Assembly (NCBI GenBank): GCA_019243075.1
Contig: JAFAUV010000080.1
Span: 1 to 11,421, forward strand
Direction of reading: 5' to 3'
DNA: 11,421 nt
Source of the DNA: Bradyrhizobium sp.
GTDB lineage: Bacteria > Pseudomonadota > Alphaproteobacteria > Rhizobiales > Xanthobacteraceae
The notes beneath the pieces were generated by a model. It had not been told where the DNA came from and ran no database searches. It saw only the letters and a list, made by a program, of their open reading frames with translations. The position numbers were made by a program, and so were the translations under genes. Shown in pieces: positions 1-6,883 of this stretch; within the stretch, counting starts at the first letter, position 1; every line of letters starts with the position of its first letter.

Positions 1-57
1 GGCTTGAGGGACATCAAACACGATGCGCCAACGCGCGCCAGTTTTCCACCTCTCCGA

Positions 58-74
58 CCGGAGGGTAGCTCCGG
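58..74 (-). other. Small hairpin just downstream of the proton-channel operon
   Basis: A perfect 6-base inverted repeat, CCGGAG / CTCCGG, has a 5-base loop and lies 22 bases beyond the stop codon of the last gene of the minus-strand trio. It could help end transcription. No T-tract follows on the minus strand, so an intrinsic terminator is not well supported. The position is suggestive and the function is inferred. Confidence 0.25.
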
Positions 75-96
75 CGGGCAACTCTAGGCTCCGTTC

Positions 97-705
97 CTAT
101 TGCTCGTCCTTGGGCGGCATTCGCGGCGGAAGCAGTGGGGTGAACGATACACCCTCTCCCCCGCCGAGTGGAGCCGCCTTGAACTCTCCGGTCGAGGGAT
201 CACCACCCGAGGTCTGCACGACGGCCTTCGGGAGAATGTATTCGCGCGCTGCGCCGATCAGTCCGCCCTCGCCGCTGCCGAAGTCGGCGGCGCGGCCGCC
301 CTGCGGATGTCCTGCTGCGATCTGATTCTCGGCCGCATGGGTCTTCTCCGCCAGCGCATCGGTGTAGGGCAGACGATAGGCCCGCGGCACGCCGCTCGGC
401 CGATTGTCGCCGTCGAGCGCCTCGACCCAGAGATAGACGGAACCCGGATCGCCCTCGACGGTATGTGGATCGACGATCCGCGCGTGCAGCAGCTTGAAGC
501 TCGCAGGCAGCTTGTCCGGGGGAGCCCAGCCAAGCAGCCCGCGGGAAGCCGTAAAGCTCACGATGTAAAATGCGCTTGTCACCACCACCGCAACGGCCTT
601 CACCGGCCAGGGCAAACCGGCGTAGACGAGCACAAGCAGCAGCAATGCACCGATCAGGGCGTAGCCGATCGACAGCGTGACGATGACCGACTGCAGACCG
701 TTCAT
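97..705 (-). CDS. Two-helix membrane protein of unknown family, third gene of the proton-channel operon
   Basis: A protein of 202 residues that I do not recognise. Two hydrophobic stretches, about residues 4-30 and 33-56, form a probable membrane hairpin. A soluble region of about 145 residues follows, with aromatic strand-like segments (for example VYLWVEALDGD near 90-100) and a Gly/Pro-rich tail from about 140 to the end. The reading frame stays open upstream to position 1197, but I chose the ATG at 705. Its stop/start junction with the preceding gene is TGATG (one shared base), GAGGG lies 10 bases upstream, and the upstream extension is a shadow of that preceding gene. The overlap indicates translational coupling, so it probably works with the proton channel and its periplasmic partner, for example as an accessory membrane anchor. 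No catalytic motif is visible. That it is a real gene is fairly secure; its function is unknown. Confidence 0.78.
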   Translation of the reverse strand: MNGLQSVIVTLSIGYALIGALLLLVLVYAGLPWPVKAVAVVVTSAFYIVSFTASRGLLGWAPPDKLPASFKLLHARIVDPHTVEGDPGSVYLWVEALDGDNRPSGVPRAYRLPYTDALAEKTHAAENQIAAGHPQGGRAADFGSGEGGLIGAAREYILPKAVVQTSGGDPSTGEFKAAPLGGGEGVSFTPLLPPRMPPKDEQ

Positions 706-1373
706 CACCGCAACACCCTCACGCGGGTCTTCGGATCGATGTCCGCGCCGTTGGCCCGGACGTTGCGAAATGTTTCCAGGAGCGATTTTGGCCGCCGATG
801 CACGTCGATCACCTTGCCTTCGGCATCGAGCCTGAACCGAACGGCGGTCTTCTCGTCGCCGGTGTGATCGACCGTCACCTTGTCGTCGAAGATCACCTGC
901 GCCGTCGGATTGAGCTTCTGCACCTTCACGGTTGCCGCGACCGGCTGTCCGGTGGTCGCCTGAAAATGCGAGACATTCACGGTATATTCGCCGGCCACTA
1001 ACCCCCGCACCGTCACGATCTCCTCGCGGATCGGAGACGGGATTTTCCGGTCGTTGACCAGGATGAAGTCGTTGGCGCCGCCGCGATCGTCGCGATCGAG
1101 CGTCAGGAAGCCGGCCTCGCGATGGCGATACCAGGCAATGTTGCCGATCGGGTCCTGCACGAACAGATCGAGATCGTCCGGGTGATTGTCGGGCCAATCC
1201 ATGGTGATGATGAACTCGGCCTTGGAATCAACCTTGCCCTCCTTCGAATCGGGCGAAATCGCCAGCAACGCGATGAAGAACAGGAAGGCGACGACCTGCA
1301 GTGCCTTGAACAGCATCACGCTGAAGGGATCGAATTGTTCCTCGCGCGGATAGAGGGTGAAATCATCCATCAT
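705..1373 (-). CDS. Single-pass inner-membrane protein with periplasmic beta-rich domain (possible DUF2135/YfaP-like)
   Basis: A protein of 222 residues with a short cytoplasmic N-terminus, one membrane helix at about 19-40, and a periplasmic remainder. This topology matches ExbD/TolR/MotB partners of proton channels. Asp15, just before the helix (FDPFSVMLF), sits roughly where those families carry their proton-binding aspartate. There is no ExbD/TolR fold signature and no OmpA-type peptidoglycan-binding domain. Instead, residues about 58-138 contain DLDLFVQDP (67-75), LDRDD (92-96) and GEYTVNVSHF (128-137). This pattern reminds me of DUF2135/YfaP-type beta-sandwich domains. The gene overlaps the end of the channel gene by 11 bases. 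GGAG lies 7 bases before the first of two consecutive ATGs, which favours the first as start; the second (1370) remains possible. Likely the periplasmic arm of a proton-driven complex. The domain assignment is tentative. Confidence 0.82.
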   Translation of the reverse strand: MMDDFTLYPREEQFDPFSVMLFKALQVVAFLFFIALLAISPDSKEGKVDSKAEFIITMDWPDNHPDDLDLFVQDPIGNIAWYRHREAGFLTLDRDDRGGANDFILVNDRKIPSPIREEIVTVRGLVAGEYTVNVSHFQATTGQPVAATVKVQKLNPTAQVIFDDKVTVDHTGDEKTAVRFRLDAEGKVIDVHRRPKSLLETFRNVRANGADIDPKTRVRVLR

Positions 1374-2124
1374 GATGCCGCTCCAGCACCGGCGTAACCC
1401 GTGTCTCCGTCAGCATCACCGCGTCCGAGAACACCCGCTGCGTCGCGGCATCGAGCATGTAGTATTGAATGCGCACCAGGATCGAGCCGACCAGGCCCGC
1501 CAGCGTCGTGTACATGGCAACCGCCATGCCGTCGCTCATCAGTCCCATCGAGGATTTCATCGCCACCTTGTCAGCGGCGTCGAGGCCGGCGATCGGCGCC
1601 AGCATGATGATGAAGCCGACGATGGTGCCGAGCAGGCCGAGCTTCATCAGGGTGTCGGACACGAAGGCGCCGAAGCCGTTGGAGCCGCGCAGGCGATCGG
1701 CGAGAGAGCGGAGCAGCAAGGTCTGGTCGATGCGCCCCGCGCCCTGCGCAGCCGCCTTGGTGACGAGGCTCCTGATATGGTCGGTGACCAGTCCAGCGGG
1801 CAGGATGCACGCCTCACCCTTTAGCGCGTCGGCGGCATCGGGAGCCGACAGGATGACGCGACAGCGCCGCGCGGCTTCCGCTTCGCGTGCGATGGCGCGG
1901 GTGCGCCAGAAGCAGTGGCCGCAGGTCGCGATATAAAGGACGGCAATGACGCTCGAAATATAGGTGCGGTCGGATTCCACCATCAGATGGATGAAGCCGT
2001 ATCGCCACAGGAGCACGAGGGCGAAGATGGAAAGACCGGTAAAGATCATCCAGAGCAGCAAAGGCCCGCGCTCGGGACTTTCCCCTCTCGGCAATACGAC
2101 CGTCCCGCTCGTGATCGTGCTCAT
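1363..2124 (-). CDS. MotA/TolQ/ExbB proton channel family protein
   Basis: A protein of 253 residues with hydrophobic segments at about 21-40, 54-72, 160-180 and 198-222. The last two contain the family hallmarks KLGLLGTIVGF (161-171, Thr167) and GMAVAMYTTLAGLVGS (199-214, Thr206/Thr207). The equivalent Thr-bearing helices in TolQ, ExbB and MotA line the ion path. A soluble segment of about 85 residues between helices 2 and 3 would be cytoplasmic. The family forms pentameric inner-membrane stators that use proton flow to move a dimeric periplasmic partner. The ATG at 2124 is supported by GGGAGG at 2134-2139, 9 bases upstream. This is the first gene of an overlapping trio. The product is not obviously TolQ or ExbB proper, because no ExbD/TolR, TonB, TolA or flagellar gene is nearby. 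Family assignment is confident; the process it powers is unknown. Confidence 0.88.
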   Translation of the reverse strand: MSTITSGTVVLPRGESPERGPLLLWMIFTGLSIFALVLLWRYGFIHLMVESDRTYISSVIAVLYIATCGHCFWRTRAIAREAEAARRCRVILSAPDAADALKGEACILPAGLVTDHIRSLVTKAAAQGAGRIDQTLLLRSLADRLRGSNGFGAFVSDTLMKLGLLGTIVGFIIMLAPIAGLDAADKVAMKSSMGLMSDGMAVAMYTTLAGLVGSILVRIQYYMLDAATQRVFSDAVMLTETRVTPVLERHHDG

Positions 2125-2454
2125 GTTGCTCAGCCTCCCGGAAAGACTGCCTCTCGAACCCGCCTTGCGGACGAGGATGAGTTAAGCAGAGACGGCGGGG
2201 TGCCGTCCAAGGAGATATGCCTGCGACTGGTGGGGAAATGGTCCCGCCTGGTAGCTTGGACGAGCTTGCCAATGCCGCCCGGTGGGAGCGTTGTCATGGT
2301 CGTCCAACGCCGTGGCTCGCGCCCTCGTCCGGTTTTCCACCCCTGGCCCGACCCTGCGGGTGGCCTCCCGCATCGCGATCTGTTAAAGCGCGGCGTAAAA
2401 ACATCCGGCCGGGAAGCGTTTTTGGCGCCCCGCCCCACCTGCTCGGAGCCCTTG
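2125..2454. other. Divergent intergenic region between the proton-channel operon and purB
   Basis: These 330 bases separate two divergently transcribed units and presumably hold both promoters. I see no convincing -35/-10 pair and no credible coding frame. The open frames crossing the region are extensions or shadows of the flanking genes. Two perfect 6-base hairpins are present: GACGGC / GCCGTC at 2191-2207 and TGCGGG / CCCGCA at 2355-2372. The first would lie in the leader of the minus-strand operon and the second in the purB leader. Neither is followed by a T-tract. Confidence 0.5.
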
Positions 2455-3750
<1,296 letters not shown>

Positions 3751-3762
<12 letters not shown>

Positions 3763-3814
3763 GCCCCCGCACCGGACGGAACTTGCGCTCAGCCAGCGAT
3801 CAGTTCGCCTCGCC
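3751..3814. repeat. 9-base inverted repeat spanning the convergent gene ends of purB and the cytochrome b561 gene
   Basis: GGCGAGGCG at 3751-3759 is the reverse complement of CGCCTCGCC at 3806-3814, with 46 bases between. Both arms are coding: each gene ends in codons for Gly-Glu-Ala followed closely by a stop. Transcripts from either side could fold the ends together, possibly aiding bidirectional termination. No T-tract follows, so this may be a coincidence of coding sequence. Confidence 0.3.
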
Positions 3815-4357
3815 CCTGACCATCCGCATCGCGATATGATCACGCCGGATGAAATGGTGCCATGCCGCAGCGCCGACATGCAGCACGATCAGCGCGAGTA
3901 GCACATAGGCAAAGAAGATGTGCCGGTCCTCATAGGCGTGCTCCGCAACCCTATCCGGCGAGGTGAATTGCGGCACGTTGAACCAGCCGAAGAAGCTTGC
4001 GTAATTCTGCGCCGGCGGGCGTGCGCCGGACATCGCCCAACCGAGCACCGCGACCAGGAGGGTGACGAGATAAAGCAGCACATGGCTCGCCCGCGCGATG
4101 AGGCGCTGCCAGGGCGGCGTGTCATCGGGCAATGCCGGCGTCGGGTTGACGCCACGCCAGACCAGTCGGATCACGGTGAGCAGCAGCACGACATAGCCGA
4201 TATCGGCATGGATCGAGCGATAGAAGAAGCGATCCGCGCGTGCCGGGAAATGGTTCATCCACCAGCCATAGGCGATCATGCCGATGATCGCTATTCCCAG
4301 GAGCCAATGAAATGAGCGGGACAGGCTGCCCCAGTCCTTGACCGTATTTCTCATCAT
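3800..4357 (-). CDS. Cytochrome b561 family membrane haem protein
   Basis: A protein of 185 residues with four hydrophobic helices at about 16-34, 50-68, 90-110 and 145-168, the architecture of bacterial CybB-type cytochrome b561. Candidate haem b ligands fall at family-like positions: His17 (SFHWLL), His50 (SIHADIGY), His146 and His160. His92 lies at the start of helix 3. CybB-type proteins carry two haem groups and pass electrons between quinol and other acceptors, including superoxide, at the inner membrane. Other members act as the haem subunit of dehydrogenases, but no partner gene is adjacent here. Two ATGs lie in tandem at 4357 and 4354. AGGA sits immediately upstream, so the second ATG has the more usual spacing. 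The gene is convergent with purB, leaving 37 bases between stops, and divergent from murI. Confidence 0.9.
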   Translation of the reverse strand: MMRNTVKDWGSLSRSFHWLLGIAIIGMIAYGWWMNHFPARADRFFYRSIHADIGYVVLLLTVIRLVWRGVNPTPALPDDTPPWQRLIARASHVLLYLVTLLVAVLGWAMSGARPPAQNYASFFGWFNVPQFTSPDRVAEHAYEDRHIFFAYVLLALIVLHVGAAAWHHFIRRDHIAMRMVRGEAN

Positions 4358-4483
4358 GTCCTGCTAACATCCCCGATTTTCAACGCATTCTGATAGCGGT
4401 CTGACCGGCATGAGGCGATTTGAATCGTTCCAAGATCGTCATATTGCGGGCCTTTGTGACACGATGAAAACAACTGATTGCTA

Positions 4484-4508
4484 ACCCGCGATCGGGTAGG
4501 ATCAACCC
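4484..4508 (+). promoter_or_regulatory. Short competing hairpins around the murI ribosome binding site
   Basis: ACCCG (4484-4488) can pair with CGGGT (4493-4497) across the loop CGAT. The same GGGT (4494-4497) can instead pair with ACCC (4505-4508), placing the AGGA ribosome binding site (4498-4501) in a 7-base loop directly before the murI ATG. The stems are only 5 and 4 bases long, so any effect on translation is speculative. Confidence 0.22.
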
Positions 4509-5300
4509 ATGCTCCGGCCTCCGACGATCCTCATATTCGACTCCGGCCTTGGCGGGATGACGGTTCTCCGCGAAGTCGTCGCAGCGCGGCCTGACGCGCG
4601 CTACGTCTATGTCGCCGACGACGCCTTCTTTCCCTATGGCCATCATAGCGAGCAGGAAATCATCGCGCGCGTGGTGCCGCTGATCGGCGAGTTGATCGAT
4701 CGCCATGCGCCCGACCTGGTCGTGATCGCCTGCAACACTGCCTCCACGCTCGTGATGTCCTATCTGCGTCAGGCCTATAAAATTCCCTTTGTCGGCACGG
4801 TTCCGGCAATAAAGCCGGCCTGCGCGCAGTCGCAAACCCGGCGCGTTTCGGTGCTCGGCACCAAGGGCACCGTTCAGCGCGAATATACCAGAGGTCTGAT
4901 CCGCGACTTCGCCCAAGGCTGCGAAGTCACGCTGGTCGGCTCACCGGAGCTGGCTTCGCTTGCCGAAAGCGCTCTGAGCGGTCACGAGGTCCCCGATCGC
5001 GCCATTCTGGCCGAGCTTGCGCCCTGCTTTGTCGGCAGCGGCGAGACATCGCGCACCGACACCATCGTGCTCGCCTGTACGCATTATCCGTTGCTGCTCG
5101 ACCGCTTCGTTCGGCTTGCGCCCTGGCCGGTCAACTGGATCGATCCGGCGCCGGCGATCGCGCGCAGGGTCGCGGATTTGCTCGGGCCCGCCGCCGGCGA
5201 GAGCCGCGACGAGCGCGCCGAGATGTTCTTCACCTCGAAAAAACCGCATACGCTGAGCCGCGCCCTGGCGCCGTTCTTCGGCGGCCGCGCCCTGGCCTGA
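4509..5300 (+). CDS. murI: Glutamate racemase
   Basis: A protein of 263 residues that interconverts L- and D-glutamate without a cofactor, supplying D-glutamate for UDP-MurNAc-pentapeptide synthesis in the cytoplasm. The two-base catalytic cysteines are both present in their motifs: ACNTAST (Cys75) and ACTHYP (Cys190, with His192). The N-terminal DSGLGG motif (Asp11) is also intact. Length is normal for the family. The ATG at 4509 is preceded by AGGA at a spacing of 7. The upstream 151 bases are shared with the divergent cytochrome b561 gene. The secreted cupin gene follows after 129 bases on the same strand. I see no terminator between them, so read-through is possible. Confidence 0.96.
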   Translation: MLRPPTILIFDSGLGGMTVLREVVAARPDARYVYVADDAFFPYGHHSEQEIIARVVPLIGELIDRHAPDLVVIACNTASTLVMSYLRQAYKIPFVGTVPAIKPACAQSQTRRVSVLGTKGTVQREYTRGLIRDFAQGCEVTLVGSPELASLAESALSGHEVPDRAILAELAPCFVGSGETSRTDTIVLACTHYPLLLDRFVRLAPWPVNWIDPAPAIARRVADLLGPAAGESRDERAEMFFTSKKPHTLSRALAPFFGGRALA

Positions 5301-5418
5301 CCACCATGCGGCGACATTGCCGTCAGCCCGCGCCCACCGCTCTCAGCGTCTTCACGGATCAAGCGATAGGGCCGCACCGCTTTCGCCTTCGCCAGTGTGC
5401 TGCTACTCTGCCGTCATT

Positions 5419-5424
5419 GGGAGG
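5419..5424 (+). promoter_or_regulatory. Ribosome binding site that sets the cupin start
   Basis: GGGAGG, a near-perfect Shine-Dalgarno, lies 5 bases before the ATG at 5430. It rules out the earlier in-frame ATG at 5397, which would add 11 residues ahead of the signal peptide and has no comparable site. Confidence 0.7.
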
Positions 5425-5429
5425 CATAC

Positions 5430-5825
5430 ATGATAAAAAAGGCTTTGCTCGCGATATCGATCCTTGCCATTGCTTGCATGGGCGCAGCGTTCGCCCAGCA
5501 GGGCGGCATCAAGCGCACGCCGCTGCAGAAGATCGAATTTCCGGAGGGCTACAACACCATCACCGGCATTGCCGAAGTCCCGCCGGGCGGCACCGCGGGG
5601 CGGCACACCCATCCGGGCATCGAGACCGGTTATGTGCTGGAGGGCGAAGCCGACCTCCTGATCGAGGGCCAGCCGCCACTGCATCTGAAGGCCGGCGATT
5701 CCTATCAAGTTCCGGCCGGCGCCATTCACGACGCCAAGGTTTCCGGGGACAAACCTTTGAAAGTGCTTGGCATTTACGTCGTGGACAAGACCAAGCCGCT
5801 GGCCTCGCCGGCGCCCGAGAAGTAA
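5430..5825 (+). CDS. Secreted single-domain cupin protein
   Basis: A protein of 131 residues. Residues 1-22 form a signal peptide (Lys3-Lys4, then a hydrophobic core) with a signal peptidase I site after AFA (20-22). The mature part is one cupin barrel. Motif 1 is complete, GRHTHPGIETGYVLEG (57-72), giving His59, His61 and Glu65 as metal ligands. Motif 2, GDSYQVPAGAIH (89-100), gives His100 as the fourth ligand but lacks the usual downstream Asn. A divalent-metal-binding periplasmic protein is therefore expected. Small secreted cupins of this sort are widespread in rhizobia, and the substrate is usually unknown. Reaction specificity cannot be read from the sequence. It lies between murI and rpsD on the same strand. 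Its 3' end is only 10 bases from the candidate rpsD promoter. Confidence 0.88.
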   Translation: MIKKALLAISILAIACMGAAFAQQGGIKRTPLQKIEFPEGYNTITGIAEVPPGGTAGRHTHPGIETGYVLEGEADLLIEGQPPLHLKAGDSYQVPAGAIHDAKVSGDKPLKVLGIYVVDKTKPLASPAPEK

Positions 5826-5835
5826 GCCGCAATCA

Positions 5836-5865
5836 TTGACAATACGGCGGTTTTTCCCTTAAGAA
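5836..5865 (+). promoter_or_regulatory. Candidate rpsD promoter
   Basis: TTGACA at 5836-5841 is a perfect -35 hexamer, the better conserved element in alphaproteobacteria. A weak -10, TAAGAA at 5860-5865 (or TTAAGA one base earlier), follows at a spacing of 17-18. It lies just after the cupin stop and would give an rpsD leader of about 150 bases. The -10 match is poor, so this is only a candidate. Confidence 0.42.
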
Positions 5866-5870
5866 CCGCC
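5846..5870. repeat. 10-base palindrome overlapping the candidate rpsD promoter
   Basis: GGCGGTTTTT (5846-5855) pairs with AAGAACCGCC (5861-5870) around the loop CCCTT, with one G-U pair. It covers the spacer and -10 region of the candidate promoter. It might be an operator, or the cupin transcript's 3' hairpin, but no T-tract follows on the plus strand. Confidence 0.4.
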
Positions 5871-5874
5871 CTGC

Positions 5875-5970
5875 TCGCGGGCCGTCTTGGGCCCGCGAAG
5901 CGTTTCGCGACCCGTGGTCCATCCCTTGCACCGCTTTGGGGACTGGACCTGTCAGCGCCGGCGAGCCGGC
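5875..5970 (+). promoter_or_regulatory. Structured rpsD leader with mutually exclusive hairpins
   Basis: Four local stems can be drawn. Stem A is TCGCGGGCC / GGCCCGCGA (5875-5883 with 5890-5898), 9 perfect pairs. Stem B is CGCGAA / TTCGCG (5894-5899 with 5904-5909) with a 4-base loop. Stem C is GGTCCA / TGGACC (5916-5921 with 5944-5949). Stem D is GCCGG / CCGGC (5957-5961 with 5966-5970). Stems A and B share bases 5894-5898, so only one can form fully. Because S4 controls its own synthesis through mRNA structures in E. coli and B. subtilis, an autoregulatory leader is a reasonable inference here. No known S4-binding motif was identified. Confidence 0.4.
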
Positions 5971-6022
5971 CGCACAGGAGGGCGCGTTTCCTCGAAACCT
6001 AATCGAACCGCAAGAGGACGCG

Positions 6023-6640
6023 ATGACCAAGCGCAGTGAGGCGAAGTACAAGATCGATCGCCGTATGGGCCAGAACATCTGGGGCCGCCCGAAGAGTCCC
6101 GTCAACCGCCGCGAATACGGCCCCGGCCAGCACGGCCAGCGCCGCAAGGGCAAGCTCTCCGACTTCGGCGTGCAGCTCCGCGCCAAGCAGAAGCTGAAGG
6201 GCTACTACGCCAACATCTCGGAACGCCAGTTCCACGGGGTCTATGTCGAGGCCGGCCGGATGAAGGGCGACACCGGTGAGAACCTGATCGGCCTCCTGGA
6301 GCGTCGTCTTGATACCGTGGTATTTCGCGCCAAATTCGTCTCCACCATGTTCGCCGCGCGCCAGTTCATCAACCACGGCCACATCAGGGTGAACGGCCGC
6401 AAGGTCGATATCGGCAGTTACCAGCTCAAGGTCGGTGACACCATCGAGGTCAAGGAATCCTCCAAGCAGCTCGCGCATGTGCTGGAAGCGTCCCAGCTCG
6501 GCGAGCGCGACGTGCCCGATTATCTCGAGGTCGATCACTCCAAGATGACCGCCAAGTTCGTGCGCGTACCCGGCCTTTCCGACGTGCCGTTCGCGGTCCA
6601 GATGGAGCCGCATCTGATCGTCGAATTCTATTCGCGCTGA
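6023..6640 (+). CDS. rpsD: 30S ribosomal protein S4
   Basis: A protein of 205 residues. S4 binds the 5' domain of 16S rRNA, nucleates 30S assembly, and helps maintain decoding accuracy. The N-terminal domain (MTKRSEAKYKIDRRMG through about residue 93) is the typical basic S4 N-domain. It has no zinc-binding cysteines, so this is the zinc-free form. The S4 RNA-binding fold spans about 94-155, with RQFINHGHIRVNGRKV in its core. The C-terminus VEFYSR is characteristic. The ATG at 6023 is chosen over the earlier in-frame ATG at 5936 because AGAGGA ends 4 bases upstream and homology begins there. The gene is monocistronic here, unlike the E. coli alpha operon. It is preceded by a structured leader and followed by a strong terminator. 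Confidence 0.98.
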   Translation: MTKRSEAKYKIDRRMGQNIWGRPKSPVNRREYGPGQHGQRRKGKLSDFGVQLRAKQKLKGYYANISERQFHGVYVEAGRMKGDTGENLIGLLERRLDTVVFRAKFVSTMFAARQFINHGHIRVNGRKVDIGSYQLKVGDTIEVKESSKQLAHVLEASQLGERDVPDYLEVDHSKMTAKFVRVPGLSDVPFAVQMEPHLIVEFYSR

Positions 6641-6663
6641 CCGGTTTTTTGTCCGCAATTTCG

Positions 6664-6695
6664 AAGGCCCCGGTTTTGCCGGGGCCTTTCTGTTT
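6664..6695 (+). terminator. Intrinsic terminator of rpsD
   Basis: A perfect 10-base stem, AAGGCCCCGG (6664-6673) with CCGGGGCCTT (6679-6688), has loop TTTTG and is followed by the T-rich run TCTGTTT. It begins 24 bases after the rpsD stop. It is a textbook Rho-independent terminator. Confidence 0.93.
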
Positions 6696-6803
6696 GGTAT
6701 AGTGCGACCATGACGCGCCTTCTATACACGCATCGCCCTGACGCAAATGATCGGGCGCTCACCTATGTCGAGCAACGATCCTCTATCCTAACCGATTGAC
6801 TGT

Positions 6804-6848
6804 CGCGTGACCCCGACTGAAATTGTAATCATGAGATTTCGTCACGCG
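6804..6848. repeat. 8-base inverted repeat upstream of the threonine aldolase gene
   Basis: CGCGTGAC (6804-6811) and GTCACGCG (6841-6848) form a perfect inverted repeat with a 29-base spacer containing the AT-rich stretch AATTGTAATCATGAGAT. It ends 35 bases before the gene's ATG. It could be a pair of regulator half-sites. TTGACT at 6796-6801 is a possible -35, without a good -10 at normal spacing. Nothing else is visible in the rest of 6696-6883. Confidence 0.3.
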
Positions 6849-6883
6849 GCCCGCCGTCCTGTCGATCCATAAACAGCCCCGCC

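Noticed and set aside
97..1197. Extended 366-residue reading of the third operon gene
   Set aside because: The upstream half is a basic, Arg-rich shadow of the overlapping second gene. The ATG at 705 with TGATG coupling and an upstream GAGGG is the sensible start.
97..2124. Zorya-type anti-phage defence module (ZorAB-like)
   Set aside because: The channel protein lacks the long cytoplasmic tail expected of ZorA, the partner lacks the OmpA-like domain of ZorB, and no helicase or nuclease gene is in view.
4380..4916. 178-residue minus-strand open frame opposite the murI start
   Set aside because: Antisense shadow; murI has intact catalytic cysteines and its own ribosome binding site.
5875..5898. 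9-base GC-rich hairpin as an intrinsic terminator of the cupin gene
   Set aside because: No T-run follows, and it lies downstream of the candidate rpsD promoter, so a leader structure is the better reading.
6710..6799. 29-codon open frame (MTRLLYTHRP...) between the rpsD terminator and the aldolase gene
   Set aside because: No Shine-Dalgarno, no recognisable features, and its length is easily random.
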